From Pseudomonas alcaligenes (GTDB lineage Bacteria > Pseudomonadota > Gammaproteobacteria > Pseudomonadales > Pseudomonadaceae): DNA of 64,000 nt. The stretch lies in the NCBI RefSeq assembly GCF_041729615.1, contig NZ_CP154874.1, forward strand, positions 1,431,001-1,495,000. The letters are read 5' to 3'. Below, one piece after another: positions 21,386 through 38,088 of the stretch. The notes beneath the pieces are model-generated. The model was not told the DNA's origin. It worked only from the letters and a program-made list of their open reading frames with translations, and searched no databases. Position numbers and translations under genes: made by a program. The first letter of the stretch is position 1. Each line of letters begins with the position of its first letter.

Positions 21386-21409
21386 CAAAAAGCCCCTGAA
21401 AAGGGGCTT
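21386..21409 (-). terminator. Terminator between the initiator-like tRNA and rimP
   Basis: On the minus strand AAGCCCC-TTTTCA-GGGGCTT is followed by TTTTTG. It begins about 10 bases after the CCA end of the tRNA at 21419-21493, giving that tRNA a self-contained transcription unit, as for metY in E. coli. Confidence 0.8.
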
Positions 21410-21418
21410 CACTACTAC

Positions 21419-21493
<75 letters not shown>

Positions 21494-21509
21494 CCAAAGC
21501 TGGGCCAGA

Positions 21510-21538
21510 AGTATACGGATCATGACCCACAGGGTCAA
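21510..21538 (-). promoter_or_regulatory. Sigma-70 promoter of the initiator-like tRNA
   Basis: On the minus strand TTGACC (21533-21538), a 17-base spacer and TATACT (21510-21515) form a near-consensus promoter. The expected start point lies a few bases before the tRNA 5' end at 21493. The promoter argues that the altered tRNA gene is transcribed. Confidence 0.8.
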
Positions 21539-21550
21539 CCAACGCCCTGG

Positions 21551-21582
21551 AAACGACAGAGCCCGCGAAAGCGGGCTCTGTC
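21551..21582 (-). terminator. Hairpin terminator after tRNA-Leu
   Basis: A perfect 12-bp stem (GACAGAGCCCGC / GCGGGCTCTGTC) closed by a four-base loop lies 5 bases past the tRNA-Leu CCA end on the minus strand. It is followed by GTTTCC, so its T-run is weak. It separates tRNA-Leu from the next tRNA. Confidence 0.7.
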
Positions 21583-21587
21583 TTGTA

Positions 21588-21673
21588 TGGTACCGAGGAG
21601 GGGACTCGAACCCCTACAGCCTATGGCCACTACCACCTCAAGGTAGCGTGTCTACCAATTCCACCACCTCGGC
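21588..21673 (-). tRNA. tRNA-Leu (anticodon GAG)
   Basis: An 86-base class II tRNA with a 7-bp acceptor stem (GCCGAGG/CCTCGGT with G1:U72), the anticodon arm CTACC-TTGAGGT-GGTAG giving GAG, a long variable arm, a normal T-loop (TTCGAGT) and encoded CCA. It follows secG on the same strand, as in P. aeruginosa. It reads CUC and CUU leucine codons. Confidence 0.97.
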
Positions 21674-21683
21674 AAAGAGGGTA

Positions 21684-22064
21684 TTACTTCTGCTCCGGAG
21701 CCTGCGGAACATCAGCCTGTTCGACTGCCGTCTTCTGCTCTTCGAGCACCGGAACGTCTTCGACGGCCGGCTTCTGCTGCACCTCGAGAACCGCCGGATC
21801 CGGCAGACCTTCTTGCGTCAGCATATCAGCTTTTTCTTTAGCAAAATACGCTAAGCCCAAGCTGGTAATGAAAAAAACCGTAGCGAGTATAGCAGTAAAG
21901 CGACTCAGAAAGGTAGCGGAACCTTGGCTACCGAACACGGTGGCCGACGCACCGGCACCGAAGGATGCACCCGCATCGGCACCCTTGCCCTGCTGGATCA
22001 GCACGAAACCGACGACCCCGAGAGCCACCAACAGATGCAACACAACAACGATGGTTTCCAGCAT
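21684..22064 (-). CDS. secG: Protein-export membrane protein SecG
   Basis: A 126-residue subunit of the SecYEG translocon. Two membrane helices are visible ([21 protein letters not shown] and [19 protein letters not shown]), separated by the cytosolic [24 protein letters not shown] loop that is diagnostic for SecG. The C-terminal tail is Glu/Pro/Gln-rich and longer than in E. coli. The ATG at 22064 is the family start. It lies 4 bases after tpiA and is followed by tRNA-Leu. Confidence 0.95.
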   Translation of the reverse strand: MLETIVVVLHLLVALGVVGFVLIQQGKGADAGASFGAGASATVFGSQGSATFLSRFTAILATVFFITSLGLAYFAKEKADMLTQEGLPDPAVLEVQQKPAVEDVPVLEEQKTAVEQADVPQAPEQK

Positions 22065-22068
22065 TTTC

Positions 22069-22824
22069 TCAGTTTCCTGCAGCGCGACAGATCGCACCGA
22101 ACTCATCCGCATTCAAGGAGGCTCCACCAATGAGCCCCCCATCGATATCCGGCATGCCGAACAGCTCGGCAGCATTGGCAGCCTTCACACTGCCGCCATA
22201 CAGAATCCTCAAACCGCGCGCCACTTCAGCACTTTCGGCAGCTAGCTGTGCGCGAATTGCCGCATGCACTTCCTGCGCCTGCTGCGGGGAGGCGGTCAGT
22301 CCGGTGCCTATGGCCCAGACCGGCTCGTAAGCCACTACGGCACTGGCAAACGCCCCAACGCCCAACTCATCGATGACACTACCCAGCTGGGCAGACACCA
22401 CCGCCAGAGTCTGGCCGGACTGCCGCTGCTCCAGCGTCTCCCCCACACACAGCACGGGTACCAACCCACAGGATTGGGCCGCCGCAAACTTACGCGCCAC
22501 CTGATCATCGCGCTCGCCAAGAACCAGACGACGTTCGGAGTGACCAACCAACACCATGCTGCAGCCCGCATCGGCCAGCTGACTCGGCGCAATCTCTCCA
22601 GTCAGGGCACCCTGCATAGGCTCGACCGCAGAATTCTGCGCACCAACCGCGATTGCCTTGCCTTCGAGACCGACCAGCACCTGACCGATATACAGACAGG
22701 GGGGCATTACCGCGACCTCAACACCTGTCGGCAGCGCCAGCTGGCGCAAACCCTTGATCAGCTCTGCGACGCTGGCGCGGGTACCGTGCATTTTCCAGTT
22801 ACCAGCTACCAGGGGGCGACGCAT
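22069..22824 (-). CDS. tpiA: Triosephosphate isomerase
   Basis: A 251-residue glycolytic/gluconeogenic enzyme that interconverts dihydroxyacetone phosphate and glyceraldehyde-3-phosphate. The lysine in GNWKMHG, the histidine in GHSERR and the glutamate in [11 protein letters not shown] make the full catalytic set, and the phosphate-binding GGSVKAAN loop is present. It is downstream of glmM and upstream of secG in the conserved pseudomonad order. Confidence 0.97.
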   Translation of the reverse strand: MRRPLVAGNWKMHGTRASVAELIKGLRQLALPTGVEVAVMPPCLYIGQVLVGLEGKAIAVGAQNSAVEPMQGALTGEIAPSQLADAGCSMVLVGHSERRLVLGERDDQVARKFAAAQSCGLVPVLCVGETLEQRQSGQTLAVVSAQLGSVIDELGVGAFASAVVAYEPVWAIGTGLTASPQQAQEVHAAIRAQLAAESAEVARGLRILYGGSVKAANAAELFGMPDIDGGLIGGASLNADEFGAICRAAGN

Positions 22825-22889
22825 GCCGAACCTCGTCGTTCAAAGTGGGCGCAGATGTTACCCAAGAGCCTCCACCCTCGCAAGCCGAT

Positions 22890-24227
22890 TCAGGCACAAA
22901 CCTCGGCAACTACCTTGGCCAGCTCCTCAGCATAGGCACGCACCTGTCGCTCGTCGTCACCCTCGACCATTACTCGCACCAGCGGTTCGGTTCCGGACTT
23001 GCGCAGCAACACACGACCACGCCCAGCCATGCGCTCGGTCACGCGCGCGCAGGCTTCCTGCACCGCCGGATGTTCGACCGGGTCGACCGAGCCATTCAGG
23101 CGAACATTGATCAATACCTGAGGACACTTGCGCAGTGCCTGCCGGGCCTGCGCCAGATTCACATCGGCACGCTTGAGCGCCATCAGCACCTGCAGCGCAG
23201 CGATGATCGCATCCCCCGTGGTGGTGTGCTGGCAGCACACCAGATGCCCCGAGTTCTCGCCACCCAGCTGCCAGTCGCGCTCCTGCAGCTCGGCCATCAC
23301 ATAACGATCGCCAACCTTGGCGCGCACAAAGGGGATGCCCAGCTCGACCAGGGCCAGCTCCAGGCCAAGGTTGCTCATCAACGTTCCGACCACCCCGCCC
23401 TGCAGCTTGCCGCGCTCCAGCAGATCGCGCGCGATGATGTAGAGCAGCTCATCGCCATCCACGGCAGCACCGGTATGGTCGACCATCAGCACGCGATCGC
23501 CATCGCCGTCAAAGGCGATACCCAGATCCGCCTGCTGCGCCAGCACTTCAGCCTGCAGTGCCTCGACGTGCGTCGAACCGCAGTTATCGTTGATGTTTAG
23601 CCCATTGGGCTGCGCAGAGAGCACGGAAACCTGGGCGCCCAGCTCGCGAAACACGCTGGGCGCAACCTTGTAGGTGGCGCCATGGGCGCAGTCGATGACC
23701 AGCTTGAGCCCGGCGAAACTGGTGCTGCTCGGCACGCTGCTCTTGCAGAACTCGATGTAGCGACCCGCCGCATCGTTGATGCGCGAGACCTTGCCGAGCT
23801 GCTCGGACTCCACCACCGTCATCGGTTGGTCGAGCAACTCCTCGATCATCAGCTCGATCTCGTCCGGCAGTTTTTTACCCTTGCCGGAGAAGAACTTGAA
23901 ACCGTTGTCATGATGCGGATTGTGCGAGGCGCTGATGACGATACCGGCCTCGGCCTGAAAGGTACGAGTCAGGTAGGCGATGGCCGGCGTCGGCATCGGC
24001 CCCAGGAGCATCACATCCGCACCAGCCGCAACCAGGCCTGCCTCCAGGGCCGACTCGAACATGTAACCGGAAATCCGCGTGTCCTTGCCGATCAGAATGC
24101 GGCATTTACCCTGCTTGCGAAAAGCCATGCCGGCCGCCCATCCCAGCTTGAGAATGAACTCGGGCGTGATGGGAAACTGGCCGACATGACCGCGAATACC
24201 GTCGGTGCCGAAATACTTTCTGCCCAT
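22890..24227 (-). CDS. glmM: Phosphoglucosamine mutase
   Basis: A 445-residue enzyme that converts glucosamine-6-phosphate to glucosamine-1-phosphate for peptidoglycan and LPS precursors. The phosphoserine loop [12 protein letters not shown] near residue 102, the metal-binding DGDGDR loop ([12 protein letters not shown]) and the C-terminal [15 protein letters not shown] phosphate loop are all present. The ATG at 24227 has a GGAG site 8 bases upstream; a GTG two codons earlier is too close to that site. It follows folP by 15 bases. Confidence 0.97.
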   Translation of the reverse strand: MGRKYFGTDGIRGHVGQFPITPEFILKLGWAAGMAFRKQGKCRILIGKDTRISGYMFESALEAGLVAAGADVMLLGPMPTPAIAYLTRTFQAEAGIVISASHNPHHDNGFKFFSGKGKKLPDEIELMIEELLDQPMTVVESEQLGKVSRINDAAGRYIEFCKSSVPSSTSFAGLKLVIDCAHGATYKVAPSVFRELGAQVSVLSAQPNGLNINDNCGSTHVEALQAEVLAQQADLGIAFDGDGDRVLMVDHTGAAVDGDELLYIIARDLLERGKLQGGVVGTLMSNLGLELALVELGIPFVRAKVGDRYVMAELQERDWQLGGENSGHLVCCQHTTTGDAIIAALQVLMALKRADVNLAQARQALRKCPQVLINVRLNGSVDPVEHPAVQEACARVTERMAGRGRVLLRKSGTEPLVRVMVEGDDERQVRAYAEELAKVVAEVCA

Positions 24228-24242
24228 AGTCACTCCAATTTC

Positions 24243-25094
24243 CTATTCTGCTGCCTGCACGGCGGCGACCATGCGTACCGCATCGACCGTTTCGGCGACA
24301 TCGTGAACCCGCAGGATACAGGCCCCCTTCACCACTGCCAGTGCGGCAAGGGCGAGGCCACCAGCCAATCGATCGTGCACCTCGCGCCCAAGCGCCTGGC
24401 CGATCATACTCTTGCGCGAAACTCCGACCAGCAACGGCCGCCCCAGCTCGTGCAGCGCCTCCAGATGCTTGAACAGGCTCAGATTGTGCCCGAGCGTCTT
24501 GGCAAAACCGAAGCCCGGATCGAGAACCAGTCGTTCCGCAGGGATGCCGGCAGCGGCGCACTCGACCATGCGCTGAGCCAGGAAATCGCGCACCTCGCCC
24601 ACCACATCCTGATACTGCGGATTCTGCTGCATGTTGCCCGGCTCACCCAGCATGTGCATCAAGCAGACCGGCAACCCGGTGTCGGCCGCGGCTTCCAGGG
24701 CGCCATCACGACGCAGTGAACGCACGTCGTTGATCAGGCCCGCACCAAGACGAGCCCCCTCACGCATGACAGCAGGAGTCGAAGTATCGAGGGAGATGAT
24801 CACGTCCAGCTCGGCAGCGATGGCCTCGACCACCGGTGCCACCCGCTCGAGCTCCTCGACAGGGGAGACCGGCCGCGCACCGGGACGGGTTGACTCGCCC
24901 CCTACATCGATCAGGGTGGCACCAGCCGCCACCATCGCGGCGGCATGACGCAAGGCAGCGTCACGCGCAGCGAAACGGCCACCATCGGAAAAGGAGTCGG
25001 GAGTGACGTTGAGGATGCCCATCACCTGAGGCTGGGCCAGATCGAGCATCCGGCTGCCACAGGGCAGCCGGAGCGGGTACTGCGGAAGAATCAT
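24243..25094 (-). CDS. folP: Dihydropteroate synthase
   Basis: A 283-residue folate-pathway enzyme that joins p-aminobenzoate to dihydropterin pyrophosphate and is the target of sulfonamides. The signatures MGILNVTPDSFSDGG and DVGGESTRPGA are complete, and the LVLDPGFGFAKTLGHN and VGVSRKSMIG loops follow. It starts 9 bases after ftsH and runs into glmM, an arrangement conserved from E. coli to Pseudomonas. Confidence 0.97.
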   Translation of the reverse strand: MILPQYPLRLPCGSRMLDLAQPQVMGILNVTPDSFSDGGRFAARDAALRHAAAMVAAGATLIDVGGESTRPGARPVSPVEELERVAPVVEAIAAELDVIISLDTSTPAVMREGARLGAGLINDVRSLRRDGALEAAADTGLPVCLMHMLGEPGNMQQNPQYQDVVGEVRDFLAQRMVECAAAGIPAERLVLDPGFGFAKTLGHNLSLFKHLEALHELGRPLLVGVSRKSMIGQALGREVHDRLAGGLALAALAVVKGACILRVHDVAETVDAVRMVAAVQAAE

Positions 25095-25103
25095 GTGCGG
25101 GCC

Positions 25104-27008
<1,905 letters not shown>

Positions 27009-27503
27009 GTCGTTCAATTCGCTACCCTCGGAAACGAGCCCCGTCCTGAAACACGCTTCACATGACGGCTGGTGGATTACCAACCTAACTTACTACACAA
27101 CCCGCCGCGGCAGGCAGGGACCGTCTGTAACCCTTTATGAGACCTCGATCATCGGACCCGTCCGGCAAGCCAGCGGTTCCAGTCTAGGCGCCCTGGAAAA
27201 CCCAGGCCAACCGAGTACCGCGGCAGCTCGCCCCCGCATCCCGCAGAACAGCCACGCGACGAGCGGAAACCCTCACCGCACTCATATTGGGGCCATGCTG
27301 CAAATCACAAGGCCCACAGGCTCCGCATAGCGACGCAATGCACCCTCACCAATGCCACATTCCCGCCCCGAATAGAAACGGGCGTAGCCGTGCCGGCTCG
27401 GGTAAACTATGGGGTTTTCGGCCGGCGCACCGGCAACAGGATGGTCAATGGCTAGGGCCAACCCGTCCAGCAGGGCCGACTTCCATAGCAACAGGGTCAG
27501 ATT
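27009..27503. other. 495-bp non-coding gap where rlmE (ftsJ) is expected
   Basis: Between divergent ftsH and yhbY, pseudomonads normally carry rlmE (23S rRNA U2552 2'-O-methyltransferase), read in the ftsH direction. I translated the gap in mind on both strands and found no SAM-binding motif, no RlmE N-terminus (SHRWLKEHF type) and no C-terminal remnant. Only short stop-rich frames occur. A TAAACTAT -10-like element near 27413 may serve yhbY. The ftsH leader (27009-27083) contains a GAGGGTAG stretch before the start codon. Confidence 0.7.
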
Positions 27504-27815
27504 ATGGCGCTTACCAACGAACAGAAGAAACACTTCAAATCTATCGGTCACCACCTGAAACCGGTATTGATCGTGGCCGAGAACGGCCTGACCGAAGGCG
27601 TGCTGGCCGAACTGGAGCGCGCACTCAATGATCACGAGCTGATCAAGGTGCAGTTCCGCCTGACCGAGCGCGATGATCGCCGCGCCCTGATCGACGAACT
27701 GGCCGCCGTCAGCCGCTGCGAGCTGGTCCAGGTGATCGGCAAGATGGCCCTGATCTACCGCAAGAACCCCAAGCCGAACAAGAACCTGTCGAACATCCAT
27801 CGCTATCAGGCCTGA
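27504..27815 (+). CDS. yhbY: YhbY family RNA-binding protein (CRM domain)
   Basis: A 103-residue single CRM-domain protein that associates with pre-50S ribosomal particles in E. coli. The domain covers the whole protein: LTNEQKKHFKSIGHHLKPVLIVAENGLTEGVLAELERAL and the GxxxILYR-like end GKMALIYRKNPKPNKN. It is divergent from ftsH and converges with the DUF4149 gene, leaving a 12-base gap. In pseudomonads rlmE normally separates it from ftsH. Confidence 0.93.
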   Translation: MALTNEQKKHFKSIGHHLKPVLIVAENGLTEGVLAELERALNDHELIKVQFRLTERDDRRALIDELAAVSRCELVQVIGKMALIYRKNPKPNKNLSNIHRYQA

Positions 27816-27827
27816 TAGCGACCCGCC

Positions 27828-28265
27828 CTACTCGCTCCGCTGCCCCGGCAGCGGTTGCAGCACCAGCACCAGGCCGCACAGAGCCAGCACCAGGTAGTTG
27901 AACTGCAGCCAGCGCTGGGCATCCGGCAGCCAGTGGCGCACGACGAAGAAGGCCGCAGCCATGCCCAGCACCACCAGCAACAGCTGACCGCGCATGTCGC
28001 GCCACAGGCTGGGCAGCCCCTCGGCCTGAGCCAGCACCATGCCCTGCAACAGCGCGCAGAAGGCGGCGAAGCCGATCAACAGCGGCGCCAGCACGCTGCT
28101 GATCTCGGCGATCAGCAGCGGCGCCAGCCCCAGCTTTTCCAGCGCCGGCAGCATGACGAAATGCAGCAGCCAGAGGCCGCCGACCCAGAAGGTCTGGGCC
28201 AGCTGCCAACTGATGCTGCCAGCACGCAGCGGTCGCTGACGCTTAAATATGGCGGACTTCGACAA
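27828..28265 (-). CDS. DUF4149 membrane protein
   Basis: A small inner-membrane protein with about four hydrophobic helices ([68 protein letters not shown]), matching the DUF4149 family found after greA in pseudomonads. The start is uncertain because no in-frame ATG lies near the expected N-terminus. A TTG at 28265, overlapping the last codons of greA, gives 145 residues; a CTG inside the [11 protein letters not shown] segment would give a shorter form. Overlap with greA suggests translational coupling in the carA-carB-greA transcript. Function unknown. Confidence 0.7.
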   Translation of the reverse strand: MSKSAIFKRQRPLRAGSISWQLAQTFWVGGLWLLHFVMLPALEKLGLAPLLIAEISSVLAPLLIGFAAFCALLQGMVLAQAEGLPSLWRDMRGQLLLVVLGMAAAFFVVRHWLPDAQRWLQFNYLVLALCGLVLVLQPLPGQRSE

Positions 28266-28715
28266 TCTCGTACTCGACCAGGCCGCTGGGGGTCTGAACC
28301 GCCACCACGTCACCCTCCTCCTTGCCCACCAGGGCGCGGGCGATGGGCGAACTGACCGACAGCTTGCCGACCTTGATGTCGGCCTCGTCCTCGCCGACGA
28401 TCTGGTAGGTCACGGTCTCGTCGGTATCGCAGTTGGCGATGTCGACGGTGGTACCGAAGATCACCTTGCCGCTGTGCGGGATGGTGGTGACGTCGATCAC
28501 CACCGCATGCTGCAGACGCCCCTCGATATCGCGGATACGCGCCTCGACCATGCCCTGCTCCTCGCGGGCGGCGTGGTATTCGGCGTTTTCCTTGAGGTCA
28601 CCCAGCTCACGAGCCTCGGCGATCGCCTGGCTGAGTGCGGGGCGGCGCACCTTGGTCAGATGTGCCAGTTCCTCTTCCAGGGCGCGCGCGCCCTGGACGG
28701 TCATGGGGTACTTGT

Positions 28716-28719
<4 letters not shown>
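28243..28719 (-). CDS. greA: Transcript cleavage factor GreA
   Basis: A 158-residue factor that enters the RNA polymerase secondary channel and rescues backtracked complexes by stimulating RNA cleavage. The N-terminal coiled-coil hairpin carries the acidic tip ([16 protein letters not shown], residues about 37-52), followed by the C-terminal FKBP-like domain. Its ATG overlaps the carB stop codon in an ATGA quadruplet, so it is coupled to carB translation. Confidence 0.97.
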
Positions 28720-31937
<3,218 letters not shown>

Positions 31938-31973
31938 GTTTCTTACTCGAATCCTTGGGTCAGTCGGCGGGGC

Positions 31974-33110
31974 TTAGCGGCGCTTGGCCATGGCTTCGAT
32001 GAAGCGATCGAACAGCGGGGCCACGTCGTGCGGGCCGGGACTCGCCTCCGGGTGACCCTGGAAGCTGAAGGCCACCTTGTCGGTGCGCTCGATGCCCTGC
32101 AGGGTGCCGTCGAACAGCGACTTGTGGGTGGCGCGCAAGTTGCCCGGCAGGCTGGCTTCATCCACGGCGAAACCGTGGTTCTGGCTGGTGATCATCACCA
32201 CGCCGGAATCCAGGTCCTGCACCGGGTGGTTGGCACCGTGGTGGCCGTGGCCCATCTTCAGGGTCTTGGCACCAGAGGCCAGGGCCAGCAGCTGGTGACC
32301 GAGGCAGATGCCGAACACCGGGATGTCGGTGGTGAGCACTTCCTTGATCGCAGCAATGGCGTAGTCGCACGGCTCGGGGTCGCCGGGGCCGTTGGAGAGG
32401 AACACGCCGTCCGGGTTCAGTGCCAGCACATCCTTGGCCGGGGTCTGCGCCGGCACCACGGTCAGGCGGCAGCCGCGCTCGACCAGCATGCGCAGGATGT
32501 TGACCTTGACCCCGTAGTCATAGGCGACCACGTGGTAGGGCAGCTCGCTGGCGGCGATTTCCGGGTGGCTGTCGGTCTGCAGGTTCCACACGCTGGAACG
32601 CCACTCGTAGCGCTCGGTGCAGCTGACCACCTTGGCCAGGTCCATGCCCTTGAGGCCGGGGAAGCTGCGCGCCAGTTCCAGGGCCTTTTCCTCGGTCGCG
32701 CCTTCGCCAGCCAGGATGCAGCCGTTCTGCGAACCCTTCTCGCGCAGGATGCGGGTCAGGCGACGGGTGTCGATGCCGGCGATGGCGACGGTGCCGTTTT
32801 CCTTCAGGTACTCATCCAGCGGCTGCTTGTCACGCCAGTTGCTGGAGATCAGCGGCAGGTCGCGGATGATCAGGCCGGCGGCCCACACGCGGTTGGATTC
32901 GGCGTCTTCCGGCGTGGTGCCGGTGTTGCCGATGTGCGGGTAGGTCAGGGTGACGATCTGCTGGGCATAGGAAGGATCGGTGAGGATTTCCTGATAGCCG
33001 GTCATGGCGGTGTTGAACACCACCTCACCAATGGTATGGCCATCGGCACCAATGGCTTCGCCGCGGAAAATGCTGCCGTCAGCGAGTGCGAGTATGGCTG
33101 GCTTAGTCAA
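31974..33110 (-). CDS. carA: Carbamoyl-phosphate synthase small subunit
   Basis: A 378-residue glutamine amidotransferase subunit that delivers ammonia to CarB. The class I GATase nucleophile is in [12 protein letters not shown] near residue 268, and the His/Glu pair is in the C-terminal [12 protein letters not shown]. The start codon is TTG at 33110, supported by a GGGAGG site 5 bases upstream and by the family N-terminus [13 protein letters not shown] 27-residue leader ORF and an attenuator-like hairpin precede it, pointing to transcription attenuation. Confidence 0.96.
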   Translation of the reverse strand: MTKPAILALADGSIFRGEAIGADGHTIGEVVFNTAMTGYQEILTDPSYAQQIVTLTYPHIGNTGTTPEDAESNRVWAAGLIIRDLPLISSNWRDKQPLDEYLKENGTVAIAGIDTRRLTRILREKGSQNGCILAGEGATEEKALELARSFPGLKGMDLAKVVSCTERYEWRSSVWNLQTDSHPEIAASELPYHVVAYDYGVKVNILRMLVERGCRLTVVPAQTPAKDVLALNPDGVFLSNGPGDPEPCDYAIAAIKEVLTTDIPVFGICLGHQLLALASGAKTLKMGHGHHGANHPVQDLDSGVVMITSQNHGFAVDEASLPGNLRATHKSLFDGTLQGIERTDKVAFSFQGHPEASPGPHDVAPLFDRFIEAMAKRR

Positions 33111-33121
33111 GAAGACCTCCC

Positions 33122-33205
33122 TTAGATCTGCTGCTTGTTCAAACGCAGGTTGTAAAAAAGCGGGATGACGTATTGACCGTCACCCCGCTTCTTTATCTGA
33201 TTCAT
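33122..33205 (-). CDS. Putative 27-residue leader peptide of carAB
   Basis: On the minus strand an ATG at 33205 opens a 27-codon frame that ends TAA at 33122-33124, immediately before the GGGAGG of carA. The peptide begins [12 protein letters not shown] and ends NLRLNKQQI. The attenuator hairpin lies inside the coding sequence and its six-T tract is read as part of CTT-TTT-TAC codons. Ribosome position would therefore control hairpin formation, the logic known for pyrimidine attenuation (pyrBI) in enterics. A clear ribosome-binding site is not visible, so translation is inference. Confidence 0.5.
   Translation of the reverse strand: MNQIKKRGDGQYVIPLFYNLRLNKQQI
33154..33190 (-). terminator. 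Attenuator-like terminator in the carAB leader
   Basis: A 13-bp stem with one mismatch (AAGCGGGGTGACG against CGTCATCCCGCTT on the minus strand) is followed by TTTTTT. It lies 44 bases upstream of the carA start and within a short leader ORF. Position upstream of the biosynthetic genes, after a separate dapB terminator, argues for conditional termination. Confidence 0.65.
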
Positions 33206-33257
33206 TCTGCGTAACTTTTAGTGGACACACTAAAGCGGGCAGCTTACAGGAAAAGCC

Positions 33258-33290
33258 CTTTTCGGTCCAGCAATTGCATGGACCGAAAAG
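33258..33290 (-). terminator. Terminator after dapB
   Basis: CTTTTCGGTCCA and TGGACCGAAAAG form a perfect 12-bp stem 5 bases after the dapB stop codon. It separates dapB from the carAB leader region. Confidence 0.75.
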
Positions 33291-33295
33291 GTATT

Positions 33296-35234
<1,939 letters not shown>

Positions 35235-35347
35235 AAATCCTCAACACCTCTGATTCACAGGCTCCAGACACGCCAACGCGGGAGCAAGCCCCCGCGCGGA
35301 GAATCGCCGACCGCAACGCAGCCGGCTGGCACCCTAGTAAGCGGGGC

Positions 35348-37264
35348 TTACTTGTTGTCCTTGACCTCTTCGAACTCGGCGTCGACCACGTCGTCGGCCG
35401 CATCCTTGGCACCCTCGGCGCCCTGGGCGGCTGCGCCCGGCTGCGGCTGCTCGGCGTACATCTTCTGCGCCAGCGGAGTGGTGGCCTCGGACAGGGCGTT
35501 GATCTTGGCCTCGATCTCGGCCTTGTCGTCACCCTTGAGGGCCACTTCCAGGTCGCCGATGGCCTTTTCGATGGCCGCCTTCTCCTCGGCAGTGGCCTTG
35601 TCGCCGGCCTCGGTGATCATCTTGCGGGTGGCGTGGACCAGGCCGTCGCCCTGATTGCGGGCCGCGGCCAGCTCCTCGAACTTGCGGTCTTCCTCGGCGT
35701 TGGCCTCGGCGTCACGCACCATGCGCTCGATTTCCTCGTCGGACAGGCCGGAGTTGGCCTTGATCACGATGGACTGCTGCTTGCCGGTGGCCTTGTCCTT
35801 GGCGGACACGTGCAGGATGCCGTTGGCGTCGATGTCGAAGGTCACTTCGATCTGCGGCACGCCGCGCGGCGCCGGCGGGATCTCGGCCAGGTCGAACTTG
35901 CCCAGCGACTTGTTCTGCGCGGCCTGCTTGCGCTCGCCCTGCAGCACGTGGATGGTCACGGCGCTCTGGTTGTCGTCGGCGGTGGAGAACACCTGCGACT
36001 TCTTGGTCGGGATGGTGGTGTTCTTCTCGATCAGCGGGGTCATCACGCCGCCCATGGTCTCGATGCCCAGGGTCAGCGGGGAGACGTCGAGCAGCAGCAC
36101 GTCCTTGACGTCGCCGGCCAGCACGGCGCCCTGGATGGCGGCACCGATGGCCACGGCTTCGTCCGGGTTGACGTCCTTGCGCGCTTCCTTGCCGAAGAAC
36201 TCGGCGACCTTCTGCTGCACCAGCGGCATGCGGGTCTGGCCACCGACCAGGATCACGTCGTCGATCTTGCTGGCGTCGATGCCGGCGTCCTTCAGGGCGA
36301 TGCGGCACGGCTCGATGGTACGGGCGACCAGATCCTCGACCAGGGCTTCCAGCTTGGCGCGGGAAATCTTCACGTTGAGGTGCTTCGGACCGCTGGCATC
36401 GGCGGTGATGTACGGCAGGTTGACGTCGGTCTGCTGGCTCGAGGACAGCTCGATCTTGGCTTTCTCGGCGGCTTCCTTCAGGCGCTGCAGGGCCAGCGGA
36501 TCGTTCTTCAGATCCATGCCGGACTCTTTCTTGAACTCGTCGACCAGGTAGTCGATCAGGCGCATGTCGAAGTCCTCGCCACCGAGGAAGGTGTCGCCGT
36601 TGGTGGCCAGCACTTCGAACTGGTGCTCGCCGTCGACTTCGGCGATCTCGATCACCGATACGTCGAAGGTACCGCCACCCAGGTCATAGACGATCACGGT
36701 GTGGTCGCCCTTGGCCTTGTCCATGCCGTAGGCCAGGGCCGCGGCGGTCGGCTCGTTGATGATGCGCTTGACGTCCAGGCCGGCGATGCGGCCGGCATCC
36801 TTGGTGGCCTGGCGCTGGCTGTCGTTGAAGTAGGCCGGAACGGTGATCACCGCCTCGGTGACCGGCTCGCCCAGGTAGTCCTCGGCGGTCTTCTTCATCT
36901 TCTTCAGCACTTCGGCGCTGATCTGCGGCGGCGCCATGTCCTTGCCGCCGGCCTGCACCCAGGCGTCGCCATTGTTGGCCTTGACGATCTTGTAAGGCAC
37001 CAGCTTGATGTCTTTCTGCACCACGTCCTCTTCGAAGCGGCGGCCGATCAGGCGTTTCACCGCGAACAGGGTGTTGTGCGGGTTGGTCACCGCCTGGCGC
37101 TTGGCGCTCTGGCCGACCAGGGTCTCGCCATCGTTGGTGTAGGCGATGATGGAGGGGGTGGTACGCGCACCCTCGGCGTTCTCGATGACCTTGACGTTGC
37201 CGTTTTCCAGGATGGCCACGCAGGAGTTGGTGGTGCCCAGGTCGATACCGATGATCTTGCCCAT
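35348..37264 (-). CDS. dnaK: Molecular chaperone DnaK (Hsp70)
   Basis: A 638-residue Hsp70 that binds unfolded polypeptides in an ATP-controlled cycle. Signatures are [14 protein letters not shown] at the N-terminus, [16 protein letters not shown], and [16 protein letters not shown]. The substrate-binding domain and helical lid follow, ending in the acidic EFEEVKDNK tail recognised by partner chaperones. The ATG at 37264 ([10 protein letters not shown]) is standard. The grpE promoter likely drives it. Confidence 0.98.
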   Translation of the reverse strand: MGKIIGIDLGTTNSCVAILENGNVKVIENAEGARTTPSIIAYTNDGETLVGQSAKRQAVTNPHNTLFAVKRLIGRRFEEDVVQKDIKLVPYKIVKANNGDAWVQAGGKDMAPPQISAEVLKKMKKTAEDYLGEPVTEAVITVPAYFNDSQRQATKDAGRIAGLDVKRIINEPTAAALAYGMDKAKGDHTVIVYDLGGGTFDVSVIEIAEVDGEHQFEVLATNGDTFLGGEDFDMRLIDYLVDEFKKESGMDLKNDPLALQRLKEAAEKAKIELSSSQQTDVNLPYITADASGPKHLNVKISRAKLEALVEDLVARTIEPCRIALKDAGIDASKIDDVILVGGQTRMPLVQQKVAEFFGKEARKDVNPDEAVAIGAAIQGAVLAGDVKDVLLLDVSPLTLGIETMGGVMTPLIEKNTTIPTKKSQVFSTADDNQSAVTIHVLQGERKQAAQNKSLGKFDLAEIPPAPRGVPQIEVTFDIDANGILHVSAKDKATGKQQSIVIKANSGLSDEEIERMVRDAEANAEEDRKFEELAAARNQGDGLVHATRKMITEAGDKATAEEKAAIEKAIGDLEVALKGDDKAEIEAKINALSEATTPLAQKMYAEQPQPGAAAQGAEGAKDAADDVVDAEFEEVKDNK

Positions 37265-37372
37265 GAATATTCTCCGAAACTCTGTCTTTAACCTTGAGTA
37301 CGTCGCGGCCTGCGGCACACGGCGTCAGCTACTGAATCGCTTGCCCTGTAGATGGGGCCGTTACCGGGTATT

Positions 37373-37942
37373 TCAAGCCTGCTCGTCGATCGACGGCGGC
37401 GGGGTCAGCGGCGCCTTGCTCACCACCACCATGGCCGGGCGCAGCAGGCGACCGTTGAGCAGGTAGCCCTTCTGGAACACCTTGAGCACGGTGTTCGGCT
37501 CGGCATGGATGCTCTCCTCCATGGCCATGGCCTGGTGATGCTCCGGGTTGAACGGCGCGCCATGCGGATCGAGCGCCTCCAGCTGGTAGCGCTTGAGGGT
37601 GTCGTGGAACAGCTTGAGGGTCAGCTCCATGCCCTCGCGCATGGCCTTGCTCGCCTCGTCGGCGGCGCTGGTCAGCTCCAGGCCGCGCTCCAGGCTGTCG
37701 ACCACCGGCAGCAGGTCGTTGGCGAACCGCTCCAGGGCGAACTTGTGCGCCTTCTCCACGTCCTGCTCCGCGCGACGGCGCACGTTCTGCAGATCGGCGG
37801 CCATGCGCAGGGACTGATCCTGGGCCGCGGCCAGCTGCTCTTCGAGGGTCTGCACGCGAGCGGCCAGATCGTCGCCGGCGGTCGCCTCGGGCGCCAGTTG
37901 CTCTTCCGGGGTTGCCGTGTCCAGGGTCTGTTCGTCTGCCAT
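37373..37942 (-). CDS. grpE: Nucleotide exchange factor GrpE
   Basis: A 189-residue homodimeric exchange factor for DnaK. A long N-terminal coiled coil ([39 protein letters not shown] by position about 27-65) leads to the beta-domain with [14 protein letters not shown] and [27 protein letters not shown]. It is the first gene of the heat-shock operon and is preceded by a sigma-32-type promoter and an AGGAGG site. Confidence 0.97.
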   Translation of the reverse strand: MADEQTLDTATPEEQLAPEATAGDDLAARVQTLEEQLAAAQDQSLRMAADLQNVRRRAEQDVEKAHKFALERFANDLLPVVDSLERGLELTSAADEASKAMREGMELTLKLFHDTLKRYQLEALDPHGAPFNPEHHQAMAMEESIHAEPNTVLKVFQKGYLLNGRLLRPAMVVVSKAPLTPPPSIDEQA

Positions 37943-37994
37943 TGGGTCCTCCTGTGAATGCGACAGCGGGTCGTGGCCCGCGCTTCTGGTCGCC

Positions 37995-38023
37995 TATATG
38001 GGGGCCTGCCACAGGGTTTCAAG
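37995..38023 (-). promoter_or_regulatory. Sigma-32 (RpoH) type promoter of grpE-dnaK-dnaJ
   Basis: On the minus strand CTTGAAA (38017-38023), a 12-base spacer and CCCCCATATA (37995-38004) match the heat-shock consensus CTTGAAA...CCCCATNT. It lies about 55 bases before grpE. Confidence 0.8.
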
Positions 38024-38049
38024 GGTTATTGCCGAGGCAAAACAAAACA

Positions 38050-38065
38050 CTGTATAAATAGACAG
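38050..38065. promoter_or_regulatory. LexA (SOS) box upstream of recN
   Basis: CTGTATAAATAGACAG fits CTG-N10-CAG with the AT-rich centre of LexA operators. It lies 24 bases before the recN start codon, where bound LexA would block the promoter. Confidence 0.85.
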
Positions 38066-38088
38066 CACAACTTTTGGGAGCGCTCCTC

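Noticed and set aside
27282..27800. Minus-strand open frame opposite yhbY as a relic of rlmE
   Set aside because: Its translation has no RlmE motif and mirrors yhbY codons for most of its length.
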